Shown here: one piece after another, positions 1-9,325 of the stretch
How positions within the stretch are numbered: position 1 is the first letter of the stretch
Layout: each line of letters starts with the position of its first letter
Assembly (NCBI RefSeq): GCF_000316115.1
Contig: NZ_JH993793.1
Coordinates: forward strand, 209,517-273,516
Direction: 5' to 3'
DNA length: 64,000 nucleotides
DNA from: Leptolyngbya sp. PCC 7375
GTDB lineage: Bacteria > Cyanobacteriota > Cyanobacteriia > Phormidesmidales > Phormidesmidaceae
Made by a program: the position numbers and the translations under genes
Notes under the pieces: model-generated
What the model saw: the letters and a program-made list of their open reading frames with translations, nothing else
Database searches by the model: none
What the model was told of the DNA's origin: nothing

Positions 1-447
1 TCGTATCAGGGTAACTACGTGGGCAATCCCCAAATTTTTGCGCGTTTGTTCAACAAGCTTGGTAGCTGGGCTGGTCCTAAGGGATTGATCTCTCCAGAGT
101 CAGTTTTCTTGTCGTCCTACGCAGATGATCCGGAGGTGACCCCACCCGACGAACTCAGATTAGATGTTTGCATGAGTATCCCTGAGGGCACTGATGTCGA
201 TGGCGATATCCAAAAGAAAATTCTACCTGGTGGCTCCTATGCTGTCATGCATGCCGAATTGACAGGCACAAAAGAATATGAGACTGCGTGGAATGCTGTC
301 GTCGAGTGGACGGAGAAGAACAATTATGAAGTAGATGTGTCGCGACCCAGCTATGAGATCTACCTGAATAACCCGGAAGAACATCCGGAAAAGCATCATA
401 TTCTAGATATATGCCTGAGCGTGAAACCGATTAGTCGTGAAAAGTAG
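1..447 (+). CDS. GyrI-like effector-binding domain protein, 5' end cut by window edge
   Basis: The reading frame is open from base 1, so the GTG at 19 is probably internal and the gene begins outside the window. The visible 148 codons resemble the GyrI/SbmC or AraC C-terminal effector-binding domain: an alternating strand-helix fold with the segment ending in KLGSWAGPKGL, then a conserved stretch DELRLDVCMSIP, and a C-terminal stretch LDICLSVKPI. In this family the domain binds small molecules, either fused behind an AraC helix-turn-helix or as a stand-alone protein. Which of the two applies cannot be seen. No downstream partner gene; the next real gene starts at 938. Confidence 0.7.
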   Translation, partial: SYQGNYVGNPQIFARLFNKLGSWAGPKGLISPESVFLSSYADDPEVTPPDELRLDVCMSIPEGTDVDGDIQKKILPGGSYAVMHAELTGTKEYETAWNAVVEWTEKNNYEVDVSRPSYEIYLNNPEEHPEKHHILDICLSVKPISREK

Positions 448-937
448 TAAAGGCTGTTGAATACCCTGAACACAGATCTTGCACTGAGGTCGGTTGTGAT
501 GCTCAAAATCACATTGGGTTCAAAACCCAACGCTAATGGAGTGCTGTTTGCTAAAGCGACAACCTGGTTATGGGGCTCTAAAGGTTGAGTGTTGACCAGC
601 CACCTAATCGCTTGAGCGGTTTTGATCCAATTAGCCTTGCGCCTTTGAGGCCAAGGTGGGTTAACGCTTCCCTGCCAAGTGCAAGATCTGAGCTGAAGCC
701 TGTAGTCGTTTCGCGCCACCAGGATACGGATGGGAAAATAGATCCATAACACCATAGGTGAGGGGAGTTTGCTAGCAGATATTATCCCCCAACAGTATAC
801 ATAGCAATCTCTTTAGCTATCCTACTGCACGAAACCAGTACCGGAAGTACTATAGAGGTTGGCTTAGACGACAATTACTCGTCAAAATAATTGTCGTCTA
901 AGATGATGGAGATAGGTTTTAAAGGGGAGCTTATTTG
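448..937. other. Intergenic region with one perfect inverted repeat
   Basis: No convincing gene. A 119-codon frame on the minus strand (396-755) overlaps the GyrI-domain gene, has no recognisable family and is probably fortuitous or a worn mobile-element remnant. The clear feature is the 15-bp perfect inverted repeat at 863-902, described separately. Confidence 0.4.
863..902. repeat. 15-bp perfect inverted repeat upstream of lipoprotein gene
   Basis: Arms 863-877 (CTTAGACGACAATTA) and 888-902 are exact reverse complements around a 10-nt loop. It sits about 36 bp before the ATG at 938. It could be a regulator-binding palindrome, a hairpin in the leader RNA, or two abutted ends of a lost IS. 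There is no T-run after it, so a simple terminator is less likely. Confidence 0.5.
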
Positions 938-2353
938 ATGAACCCTTACACAGGTATGACTTTCCTGGCATTGATGATCGCCATAATGGGGCCGATGATA
1001 TCTGGATGCACTAAGTTTATGGGCCAGTCTCAATTAGATGTTGATATGCATCCTTTGACAAGCGAGAAAACCACTGAAGCTCGCCAAATACTTGTTAATG
1101 ACGAAGAGGTTACAACTATTGTTACTCAGACAGATGAATTTGCAGGATATGTTCCAGTTATGCCGATTGTAGAGGCGTTGGGAGGAACATATATTTGGGA
1201 TAAAGCGACTCAAACTGTTATTGTTGAGCAACAAGATGAGATGGGCATCACATTTAGAGTTGGGGATCTAAATGTGATACAAAATGGATATCCACTTCGT
1301 ATTCGTGAATCCCCTCAAATGATTGATGATGAAGTTTGGGTGCCTGGATACAACTGGCTACCAGGGAGTGCCATATCTAGGACGTTTGATGTTGATTATG
1401 CCAACTGGGATCAGTCTGAGAAAGTATATCGAATCTATCGCTTCCCTGAACCTGACCAGGTTCAGACCGATTTAGAAGATGCGGCTGTCGCAGCAGTGAA
1501 ACAGTATCTTCAGGCACAGCAAATTGAACTGACAAGATCTCCATCGGAATTGCCTCAATCACCACAGGATATTCTCATTGAGAGTGTACAGCAGCTTTCA
1601 GAGTCGGGTACAGTTAACAATGGCTTGGTAAAGGTAGTTGTTAGCTTTTCAACAACCTATCAGCCTATACCTGAAGAGGCTTGGTTATTTAGCCAAGCAG
1701 GAAAGACACAATATGAGCATAGCTATTTCGTCCGGTTTAGAGAATGTGAGCCTCATCTTGAACTGATTGCAGAGCAATCAGATCGAACTGGACTCGGTTC
1801 GCCCATTCCACTTTTAGATGAATCTGATTTTTCTCGAATTGCCGATGATTGGGAAGCAGAGAATTTTTATTCTCTGCCCGAGCTATTGGAGATACTTGAC
1901 CATATTGTTACAGAAGTAGACCGTCCAAGTTTTTCGGAACTATTAACTAGAGTCACTACACAGAACTCATTTCATCTATCAGAATTGGATGACGAAGTAA
2001 TATTTAGCTATTTTTCTGAGTCTGTTAGAAGTAGTCCAGAATGGGAGATATTTCTGGAGCTAGAGAACTCTAAAGATCCTACCTTTACAGTTCTGAGTGC
2101 ATCTTCATTGGAAGACCAGATTACTGCAACTATCCTTGGCAACTGGACTGTAGATAGTGTCAACATGAGGCCTATTCTGTTGAATATTGAGTTATCTCAA
2201 AATAGCGAGATCTGGAAAATTACTCGCATGGAAAATATTCGTCAATATGAGAATACCTATAGTCTAATGAGACTAGAGCCTCAGCTCTATGAAGAAATTG
2301 CTGAACAGTTTGTTTTTAGGAAAGAAACGGATATTTTTCCTTTCTACTTATAA
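938..2353 (+). CDS. Putative lipoprotein with copper amine oxidase N-terminal-like (stalk) domain
   Basis: The protein begins with a hydrophobic signal sequence and a lipobox-like MISGC, so it is probably lipid-anchored after residue 24. Residues about 50-150 (QILVNDEEVTTIV, PVMPIVEALGG, then strands and VWVPGYNWLPG) match the copper amine oxidase N-terminal-like or stalk domain, a non-catalytic beta fold of exported proteins. The remaining 320 residues are not recognised. I chose ATG 938, which follows a GGGGAG ribosome-binding site at 923-928; a TTG one codon earlier is less likely. It stands alone; 11 bp downstream begins the broken dehydrogenase gene. Confidence 0.6.
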   Translation: MNPYTGMTFLALMIAIMGPMISGCTKFMGQSQLDVDMHPLTSEKTTEARQILVNDEEVTTIVTQTDEFAGYVPVMPIVEALGGTYIWDKATQTVIVEQQDEMGITFRVGDLNVIQNGYPLRIRESPQMIDDEVWVPGYNWLPGSAISRTFDVDYANWDQSEKVYRIYRFPEPDQVQTDLEDAAVAAVKQYLQAQQIELTRSPSELPQSPQDILIESVQQLSESGTVNNGLVKVVVSFSTTYQPIPEEAWLFSQAGKTQYEHSYFVRFRECEPHLELIAEQSDRTGLGSPIPLLDESDFSRIADDWEAENFYSLPELLEILDHIVTEVDRPSFSELLTRVTTQNSFHLSELDDEVIFSYFSESVRSSPEWEIFLELENSKDPTFTVLSASSLEDQITATILGNWTVDSVNMRPILLNIELSQNSEIWKITRMENIRQYENTYSLMRLEPQLYEEIAEQFVFRKETDIFPFYL

Positions 2354-2457
2354 TCTCAGACAATATGCGTGAGAGGGGGGAACTTTTTACGCAGCAACTC
2401 CAGATTCCAACTTTAGAAAAGGCCCAGCACTCTCTCCGATGGGCTGAGGTGCTAAGG

Positions 2458-3927
2458 CGATGCCTGTCCAAGTGTTAATTATTGGTCAGATAAAAGTCTA
2501 GCAGTAGCAACATGTGGCTTTTTGGGATCGCGAACGAGCGCCTTCTTCTTTTTCTTCGGTTTGCGAGGTTGTTTTCGAAATCGCTTCAGATTGACTTGTT
2601 TGGCAAGTGCTTTGAGTTGTTGAGCCATCGCGATTAAGGAAAGAGCCTGAAACCCTTGCCAATGCTCAGGCGGAATGGCAATCATCATGCCTCGATACAC
2701 CCCCTGTAGCTCATCGACTACATAGAAATCAGACACCGTCTCTTCAATAGTCTCTACCCCATGAACACTGGCCAATGCCCCTTTGATAATGGCCAGAATG
2801 TTGTACGCCACCAACGCTAAGGTAAAGCTGAACAGAGCGGCTTTGGGGTAGGCTAAGGTCTTGATTTCCCCCTCAAAGTTCATCGTCACCGTCAAAAATA
2901 AGCCTTCCACTCGCCAACGGTTTCGATACAATCGCAGACTCGTCGATGCATCTGCCACCGCCGTTGGTAGGGTGGTGAGCACGACAATCTCAGTATCGTC
3001 ATGCCGGGTTGGCGTTGCCAGTCGGAGGACAACTCGTCGCAATTCAACCCGGTGCCCGTTGTACTGTATTTCGATATCCTGTTCAAAAATCTCCCCGGCT
3101 TCCCCGGTCTCGATAAATATCAGATCACTGAGCGCTTGGTAGGGTAGATTCTGATGCTCACGAATCACAAAAGCGGCATCGTGCTGGGCAATTTCAACCA
3201 AAAACTGTTGGGTACACATGTTACGGTCAGCGACCCAGACCTCTCCTGAGCGCACCACGCTCAGCACCTGGCTAAACAATCGACGTTCTTGAGTATGACC
3301 ATCTTCACAGGGAAAAATGTCCACGGCTAGACGTCTTTCTGGATCGAGCACCACTAGGGATTTTCCCGGCAACGGGGCTGAGGCCACCTCGCGTAATACT
3401 TTCAATCGCCGTTCCGTCGCCGCCAGCCCATTGCCATCTAAAATACGAATGTCATACCCTGGCAAGAGTGGGGCACTTTTACCGCCCATCGTATCCATCA
3501 AGGTAGACAACTCGGCAGCCGTTTCTTTGAGTACCGCACGACTCACCTGCGGTTCAACGCCATTGAGTTTCTCGTACACTGCATTCCGGGTGACGTTCAT
3601 CTCGTCGGCCTTTTTGCGGTAGGCCGCATTCATCGACGGATGAATGCCACACACCACTAAACTCAACAGGTTCACCAAGGTCGAGAAGAGCAGTTCTCGC
3701 TGATACTGAACTTTGGCATGGCGCTCAAAGATGTCATCCAACCGCTCAGGACGGAAGACCAACTCCATCGCCCCTCGCATCATTACGCTGATAGGGCTTT
3801 CTTGGGCAAATCTCTGAACGATTTCGGATAACACGGCACACCTCTCTATCCTTGACTGGCTTTAGCGTACCGGATACCTTCTCAACCCTTTTTCTCTGTT
3901 TGCTATTTAACACTTGGACAGGCATCG
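2458..3927 (-). mobile_element. Intact IS4-family insertion sequence with target duplication
   Basis: About 1470 bp bounded by perfect inverted repeats, 2458-2478 and 3907-3927. The flanks carry the direct repeat GTGCTAAGG at 2449-2457 and 3928-3936 (extendable to 10 bp), as expected for IS4-family target duplication. It encodes one transposase and lies in the alcohol dehydrogenase pseudogene. Perfect ends and an open transposase suggest a recent insertion. Confidence 0.9.
2479..3834 (-). CDS. IS4-family transposase
   Basis: 451 residues with a DDE catalytic core of the IS4 type. The visible signatures are RILDGNGLAATERR (first Asp region), EVWVADRNMCTQQFL (second Asp) and YRNRWRVEGLF, the Y-R-E signature around the catalytic Glu. 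The C terminus is very basic (KQPRKPKKKKK). It fills the element between its inverted repeats. No frameshift or stop is seen, so it is probably active. Confidence 0.9.
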   Translation of the reverse strand: MLSEIVQRFAQESPISVMMRGAMELVFRPERLDDIFERHAKVQYQRELLFSTLVNLLSLVVCGIHPSMNAAYRKKADEMNVTRNAVYEKLNGVEPQVSRAVLKETAAELSTLMDTMGGKSAPLLPGYDIRILDGNGLAATERRLKVLREVASAPLPGKSLVVLDPERRLAVDIFPCEDGHTQERRLFSQVLSVVRSGEVWVADRNMCTQQFLVEIAQHDAAFVIREHQNLPYQALSDLIFIETGEAGEIFEQDIEIQYNGHRVELRRVVLRLATPTRHDDTEIVVLTTLPTAVADASTSLRLYRNRWRVEGLFLTVTMNFEGEIKTLAYPKAALFSFTLALVAYNILAIIKGALASVHGVETIEETVSDFYVVDELQGVYRGMMIAIPPEHWQGFQALSLIAMAQQLKALAKQVNLKRFRKQPRKPKKKKKALVRDPKKPHVATARLLSDQ

Positions 3928-4478
3928 GTGCTAAGGCCAATACCAGACCCGCCGCAAGTTCTCTTAAGGGTAGGTGCCTGTGGGGTTTGTCGTACCGATT
4001 TACATATTATTGATGGGGAACTGGATAACCCCAAACTGCCACTGGTGTTAGGGCATCAGATTGTAGGGCATGTGGTTGACATGGGTGCTCAGGTTAAGTC
4101 TTTTCAGATTGGGCAGCGGGTGGGAGTGCCCTGGCTGGGGCGTACTTGTTAACACTGTCGTTACTGTCGGTCGAATCGAGAGAATCTTTGCGATCGCGCC
4201 ACCTTCACCGGCTATCAGATTGATGGCGGCTATGCCGAGTATGCGGTGGCTGATGCTCAGTTTTGCTTTGCCTTACCCGCAGGCTATGATGAGCAGGCCA
4301 ATGAAGCATTAACGGCCCTGAGGGCAGGCAAGATTCAGGGTGCAGCCGTTTTAGTGGTGTCATAGTCACCTTTCAAACTGACAAGTGCGGCAGTGGGTGG
4401 CTGTCGCTGTTGGCGCGATCTCAACGAGCGGATATTAGATCTTCTTTTGGCTGTAATCACCAAATCGGAGCTAGTTGC

Positions 4479-5168
4479 TCATTCGGGAGTACGAAGTACC
4501 TTGTGTAAAGTGTTGAGCAAAGACTCTGTAGCATAGGGCTTGAGTAAAAACGACTCGACATCAATGCTGAGGGTGGTGGCTAGATTACTATCCGAAGGCA
4601 AGCCACTAGTGGCAATAATCTTTACCTGAGGATTCATTTTTTGTAAGGTTTTGATAGCAGTGGGGCCATTCATTTGGGGCATCATCATATCCATTAAGAC
4701 CACTGCAATATCTTGTTGGTGTTCAGCAAAGGTGGCGATCGCATCAATCCCATCATAGGCTGTTAAGACTTCGTAGTGATAGGTTTCCAACCATCGTTTA
4801 GTCACCTCACGGATAGGAGCTTCATCATCTACCACCAATATTAACTCCCCTTGCCCCTGAGGTAAGTTCTCTTCGACAGTGGGTAACGTCTCAGCGGCCT
4901 CAGACGCTGGCAGGTAAATCTGAAATCGACTACCTCGGTCAACTTCACTGTAAATCTTTAAAAATCCACCGTGGCTTTTAACAATGCTGATAGCGGTAGA
5001 GAGTCCCAATCCGGTACCTTGACCCAGTTCTTTGGTTGTAAAAAAGGGATCAAAAATCTGATCGATAATATCTGGTGAAATGCCGTCCCCGGTATCCTCT
5101 ACGCTAATGATTAAGTAAGAGCCCACATTGGCCTCTAAGTTCACCCGAGCATAGTGGTCATCGGCGTG
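4479..5168 (-). pseudogene. Hybrid histidine kinase, C-terminal part (ATPase end and receiver), severed by IS
   Basis: This is the distal part of the kinase whose N-terminal part lies at 6840-8681. Reading from the IS border at 5168 it continues in frame with HADDHYARVNLEANVG. It then shows the ATPase G boxes (VEDTGDGISP, FFTTKELGQGTGLGLS) and a response-regulator receiver with LVVDDEAP, phospho-acceptor Asp in VVLMDMMMPQMNG, and the Lys in LLKPY. Removing the IS and one target copy restores one 843-residue frame. Alone this piece has no proper start; an internal ATG at 5144 exists but would give a kinase lacking its dimerisation domain. Confidence 0.85.
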
Positions 5169-6847
5169 AAAATTTTCTACCTGTGCAATTACTTTACGGG
5201 ATGAGGTACCAACTTAAAATTGAGCTTCCCGGTCCTGAACCAATGGGTAGCTTCTTGATTCGAAACAAGCGCTGTTAAAGCAGCCAAGGCAACTGACCCC
5301 GTTTTAGACCAACTCATCCCATTGTGTTTTTGTCGTGAGGAGACCAATAAATCATTCGCCTTTTCACCTCGGTTGCTGGAATTTCTCAATCCCAGCTGTT
5401 TACGCACACAATAACAAGGAATGTGAGGTTTGTTCCGACGCAGATAGCCTTGGAGTTTATCGATAGCGGTTGTATCTTTGAGATGGTCTGGGTCAATGAA
5501 CTCAAGGTAAACCAAAGCTGCATCGACTAATCCATGCCAGAGCAGGGCTGCCAGGTGAGTCAAGTGTGTATTACGCAGACGTCTACCCTGACAGGCGAGA
5601 CTAAGCAGTTGTTTACATTTCTCATGGAGATGATACCAGTCCAAGATCAACTGTAGTGCAGACACCCCAGCAAAGGTGGTCAGAATCGCGCCATGCAAGC
5701 TTCGCTGTCCATCGGCAAAGAATACGATAGGGCCTTGAAGGAGGTCATTGTGGAGTAAAAAGGCCAACAGCATGGTTAACATTGTCGTCAAGCCAAGGGC
5801 ATTCAATCGATAGCTACCGAGTTGATTTTCGATATGGACCACCGTTTGATAGGCATACTTGCGGGCGGTGGGTGTCTCTGGAACACTGGCTGGTCGCTGG
5901 TCCCTCTGACGTTTCACCCCGACATCATCAATCGAAATGTTGAGGCTATGATGGGGGCTCTCATAGGGGATGGGATTGGCCGTCATCTGTTGGCGAATCA
6001 ACTCGGTTTTGCCACACTGCTCGATGACAGCGGAGACTACGTCTGGAGCCAGATGGACAGGCTTACTCTCATTGGCAGAGGCGACGACAGCCGCAGGCAG
6101 TGTGTTGCCGATGACACCATGGGTTTTCAGGATGGCTTCACTGGCCTGAGTCAAGTGATTGAGCACACGGGTGCCTTCTCGCTCACTACTGTCTTGCATC
6201 GTTCTCGACGGGGTTCCCCCGGTCACTTGATGACGGATTCGATTGAGCCACGCACTCGTTTCCGGTACGATTCAGTCGTACTCCCGTGGGTGTAGGCAAT
6301 CTCCTTAAAGCCCATCGTGCGATACCAGCTTTTGCCTGGTAGGGATCCATATAGTGTGTTGACTCGGTTCGATGGTTGATTCCCAGAAGATTCAACGGCT
6401 GTATACGACATAAACTCAAAGCGACCGATTTCCCCATCCACCCGATACGGGCTCTTGGTTATTTCCCAAATCCCTGCGGTTGATGCCGTTTTCGTTTTTT
6501 TGAGAGAGTGTTTCAAGGTGATGAGCCAATGCTGAGCGTAATGCTGGATAATTCGTACTTAACAAGGCTTGTTCACACGCATCAATGCTAGTAGCGGCCT
6601 CTGGGCTTATATTAAACTCAAACACACCGGTCTCTATTTCTTCGGGACCAGAACTAATGGCCTCATCGCTTTCTACGATTTCAATATTGACTTTGATTTT
6701 GTAGTTCCCCATGGCCTCAACCCCATGTCGTCTGATGATCTCTAGGATAGGTGAGCAACTTCCAAAAATCGACTGGCTAGAACCCTATCTCAAGTAGGGC
6801 AGTGGTTTTAGTCTTAAGCTATTTGAATTGCACAGGTAGAAAATTTT
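5169..6847 (-). mobile_element. Insertion sequence splitting the hybrid kinase, with 8-bp palindromic target duplication
   Basis: The element proper is 5177-6839 (1663 bp). Its ends are perfect 14-bp inverted repeats, CTACCTGTGCAATT at 5177-5190 and its complement at 6826-6839. Outside them AAAATTTT occurs on both sides (5169-5176, 6840-6847). As this octamer is its own reverse complement, the inverted repeats appear 22 bp long. The family is not one I can name with certainty. The transposase inside is frameshifted, so the copy looks immobile. Confidence 0.85.
5189..6712 (-). pseudogene. Frameshifted transposase of unassigned family
   Basis: Three minus-strand frames in succession give one protein. 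The first runs from ATG 6712 (MGNYKIKVNIEIVESDEA) to about 6500, the second covers about 6500-6260 (RVDGEIGRFEFMSYTAVESS), and the third goes to 5189. The third contains FFADGQRSLHG, LILDWYHLHEKCKQLLS and RQKHNGMSWSKTGSVALA. The pattern of an Asp, a D-W-Y-H-L box and a late conserved arginine-rich/GMSWS segment is that of a DDE-type transposase. At least two frameshifts are needed, so this copy is probably dead. The C-terminal 345-residue frame alone is longest. Confidence 0.65.
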
Positions 6848-8681
6848 GGGCCACTACGGTCAGCTTTCCTCCATTGGGCATCGCATCCCGAGCATTTACA
6901 CAGAGGTTCATCAATACCTGATGAAGTTGGGTCGCATCTCCATAAATGGTCCAGAGGTTTGACTCAAGTCGGCTATTAATGCTAATCGATTTAGGAAACG
7001 TTTGCTTGGCTATTTGTAGGACCTCTCGAATTAGATGCTTGATCTGTAGTGCACCGCGTTCTCCTTCTAGACCCCGTGAGAAAGAGAGCACCTGGTTGAC
7101 CATATCAACCCCTCGCTGGGTACTCGATTGCAGCACCTCAATCAGCCGCAGTGCCTGGGTATTATCTGGGCGAATCAGCATCGGTAATAGCTTGGCAACT
7201 CCTAAAATTGGCGTCAGGATGTTGTTTAAGTCGTGGGCGATGCCACCTGCCAGGGTGCCAATGCTTTCTAGACGTTGGGCACGTAAAAACTGACGCTCTA
7301 GCTGTTTTTTGTCGGTGATGTCTGTATTGACAACCAAGATTGACTGGGGATATCCTGTATCCTCTTGCATGAGGGTCCAGCGGCTTGCGACTGTGATTTT
7401 TTGACCAGTTTTGGTTACCTGCTGGAGTTCTCCTTGCCACTGCCCTGTCTGCTCGAGTGTTGCTTGGATGTCTTCAAATTCAGGCAGTGATTCACGATAG
7501 AGTAGCTGATTAATGGTTTGTCCCAGGGCCTCGTCTACGGTCCACCCATACAAGCGTTCAGCTCCGCGATTCCAAAAGAGAATTTGTTGCTCAGGATCAC
7601 GCACCATAATCGCATCAGTGGTCACATCCAGCAAAGCTGCTTGCGCCCGGATTGTTTGTTTGGCCTGTTGGCGCTCATGCTCCTTTGTGTCAAGTTCCTG
7701 TTCTAACTGGATAGTACAGTTCTGCAGCAGTCGGAGATTTTCTGTTTCTAATTCCGTCAGTTTATGTTGTAGCAGTTCTAAAATACCGTACATCTCCAAT
7801 GGATCGAGTATCCTCAGAATATCGGTTTGAGTGATCACCCCCTGCAGCTCTCCCTGGTGGTTGGCTACTACCAAGCGTCGGACTAAGTGCGCCTGCATCT
7901 GCTGATGCACAGCCCAGAGCGAATCGTCTGGGTCCACCAGAAATAACGGGGTGCTCATGACCGCTTGCACCTCTAGTTGTTCTAAGTTGAATTCCATCAT
8001 CCGAAACTGGACAATATCTCGCTCTGTAAGAATGCCAATCGGAAAGAGCTGCAAAGACTCTTGATCCTGATCCGAGGCCTGGCGTGCTTCTGTAATCACA
8101 ACGCAGCTGGTCTGATGATCGGCCATCAGCTGAGCTAGTTCCATTACAGAGCTGGTGGGTGGTGCATGAATGACTTGTGTGCTCATCACCTCCTTAACTG
8201 ACCGGATTCTCAGCAAATCACTAGGTTCTAAGATTTCACGAATACTACGAAGCGTGACAATACCCAGGAGCTGGTCTTGTTCATCTAAAATTGGTAGATG
8301 ACGAATCCGATGCTCACGAATCAGATTCAGGGCGACAAAAATGTCTTGATTGCCTGTTATTTTAAGCGAGATTACCGACTGGGTCATGACGTCGGCAATG
8401 GTTAGATCGTCCTGTATCCTCCCATTGGCGATTAGAGTGACCACATCTCGCTCGGTAAAGATACCTAATAATTGCCCATCCATCATGATTAGGACACAGC
8501 TCGTCTGTTTGGCCTTAGCCGCAGGAGGCTGCGTCTCCGTTGCCGGTTCACCAAAGTTGCAATGGTTAACCCAAGCCTGATTCATCAAGCTGATGACCTC
8601 AGCAAGCGACGTGGATGGTTCGACAATCAGGGGCTCAGAATCAATTGCCTGTGACAGCATAAGGGGGGCGGGATTGCTCAT
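6819..8681 (-). pseudogene. CBS-PAS hybrid histidine kinase, N-terminal part, severed by IS
   Basis: From ATG 8681 the protein carries two CBS pairs, that is four CBS motifs (GIFTERDVV, GIVTLRS, GILTERDIVQF, GVITQTDIL) in the first 300 residues. A coiled segment (LLQHKLTELETENLRLLQN) follows, then a PAS domain (DAIMVRDPEQQILFWNRGAERLYGW). Next come the HisKA phospho-acceptor box (LAGGIAHDLNNILTP) and the start of the ATPase domain (LMNLCVNARDAMPNGGK). Native sequence ends at 6848; the last residues up to the stop at 6819 come from the IS. CBS pairs often sense adenosyl ligands. It may still be made as a truncated sensor with no ATPase. Upstream 8682-9005 shows no gene. Confidence 0.9.
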
Positions 8682-9005
8682 TGGCTCAAGAAGAAGGTTG
8701 AAGATGGCTCGAGTCGATGGGGCTGAGCTGTTGAGTTAGCCTGGGGGCGTCTTAGAGTTGCGTCATTACAGATAGGTCTACTCTGGTTAATGTCCTGCTT
8801 GGATCATCGATAAGGGATAGTAAGCTGAGGAAGCAGCAGGTTTAGAGCCTGTTTGGAAGTTGAATCCTGGGGATGGATAACGTTTGCTCTAGCTAGGGGT
8901 TGTCTATGGGCGTTTAAAAAATAAATTCACATTAATCCGGATTTACATAACTTATCTTAAGTAGTTCAGAGGAGGAGTGTCAGGATATTAAGTTTTCTGA
9001 AAAAT

Positions 9006-9290
9006 TAGATCCAATAGGGGCAATTGAATTTTAGTGAGCTGATTGGCAGCATGAAATAAAAGCAACTGCCTTCATCAAGGGTGCTCTCAATCCAAATTTT
9101 GCCGCCGTGCTGCTCGATAATTTGGCATCTGCTCGTCGGATAAGGTCAAGTCTGACGCTCCCAGATTCTCTTGCATATGTTCGGGGCGACCACCTGAAAA
9201 TATTAACGATACTGGCAACAAGCCTTGAGAGAATTTTAGAGAATCTAGTGAGCTGTAGCACCCACCTGATCCAAATCAGAGCTAGAGGTG
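9006..9290 (-). pseudogene. Histidine kinase C-terminal scrap joined to a possible aldo/keto reductase end
   Basis: On the minus strand a frame ending at 9006 reads QIIEQHGGKIWIES followed by GSCFYFMLP, the standard last box and end of a histidine kinase ATPase domain, with nothing of the kinase before it. Just upstream, in another frame, is GGRPEHMQENLGASDLTL and SDEQM, which resembles the C-terminal end of aldo/keto reductases. Neither has a start. The kinase assignment is firm for its short stretch; the reductase one is tentative. Confidence 0.45.
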
Positions 9291-9325
9291 CAAACTAATT
9301 TGTCAGCTACCATGTTTGGAATTAT

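Larger units (their letters stand above)
2365..4365 (+). pseudogene. Zinc-dependent alcohol dehydrogenase pseudogene, IS-interrupted and internally deleted
   Basis: Two pieces join in frame across the IS4 element at 2458-3927: an N-terminal exon-like piece (2365-2457, ATG start) and the rest from 3928. The joined protein reads VLLRVGACGVCRTDLHIIDGE, the medium-chain dehydrogenase N terminus with the catalytic zinc Cys. Further on, PWLGRTC is followed by a TAA stop where a Gly is expected in the Cys-rich structural zinc loop, then HCRYCR and GYQIDGGYAEY continue in frame. After PAGYDEQAN the frame jumps straight to EALTALRAGKIQGAAVLVV, the normal last residues, so the NAD-binding domain (about 170 residues) is gone. 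At least three independent lesions make it a dead gene. Confidence 0.85.

Noticed and set aside
396..755. 119-codon minus-strand frame
   Set aside because: Overlaps the GyrI-domain gene, no recognisable domain, no ribosome-binding site. A worn transposon remnant is possible but unsupported.
5822..6295. 157-codon plus-strand frame
   Set aside because: Antisense to the frameshifted transposase, which explains the sequence better.
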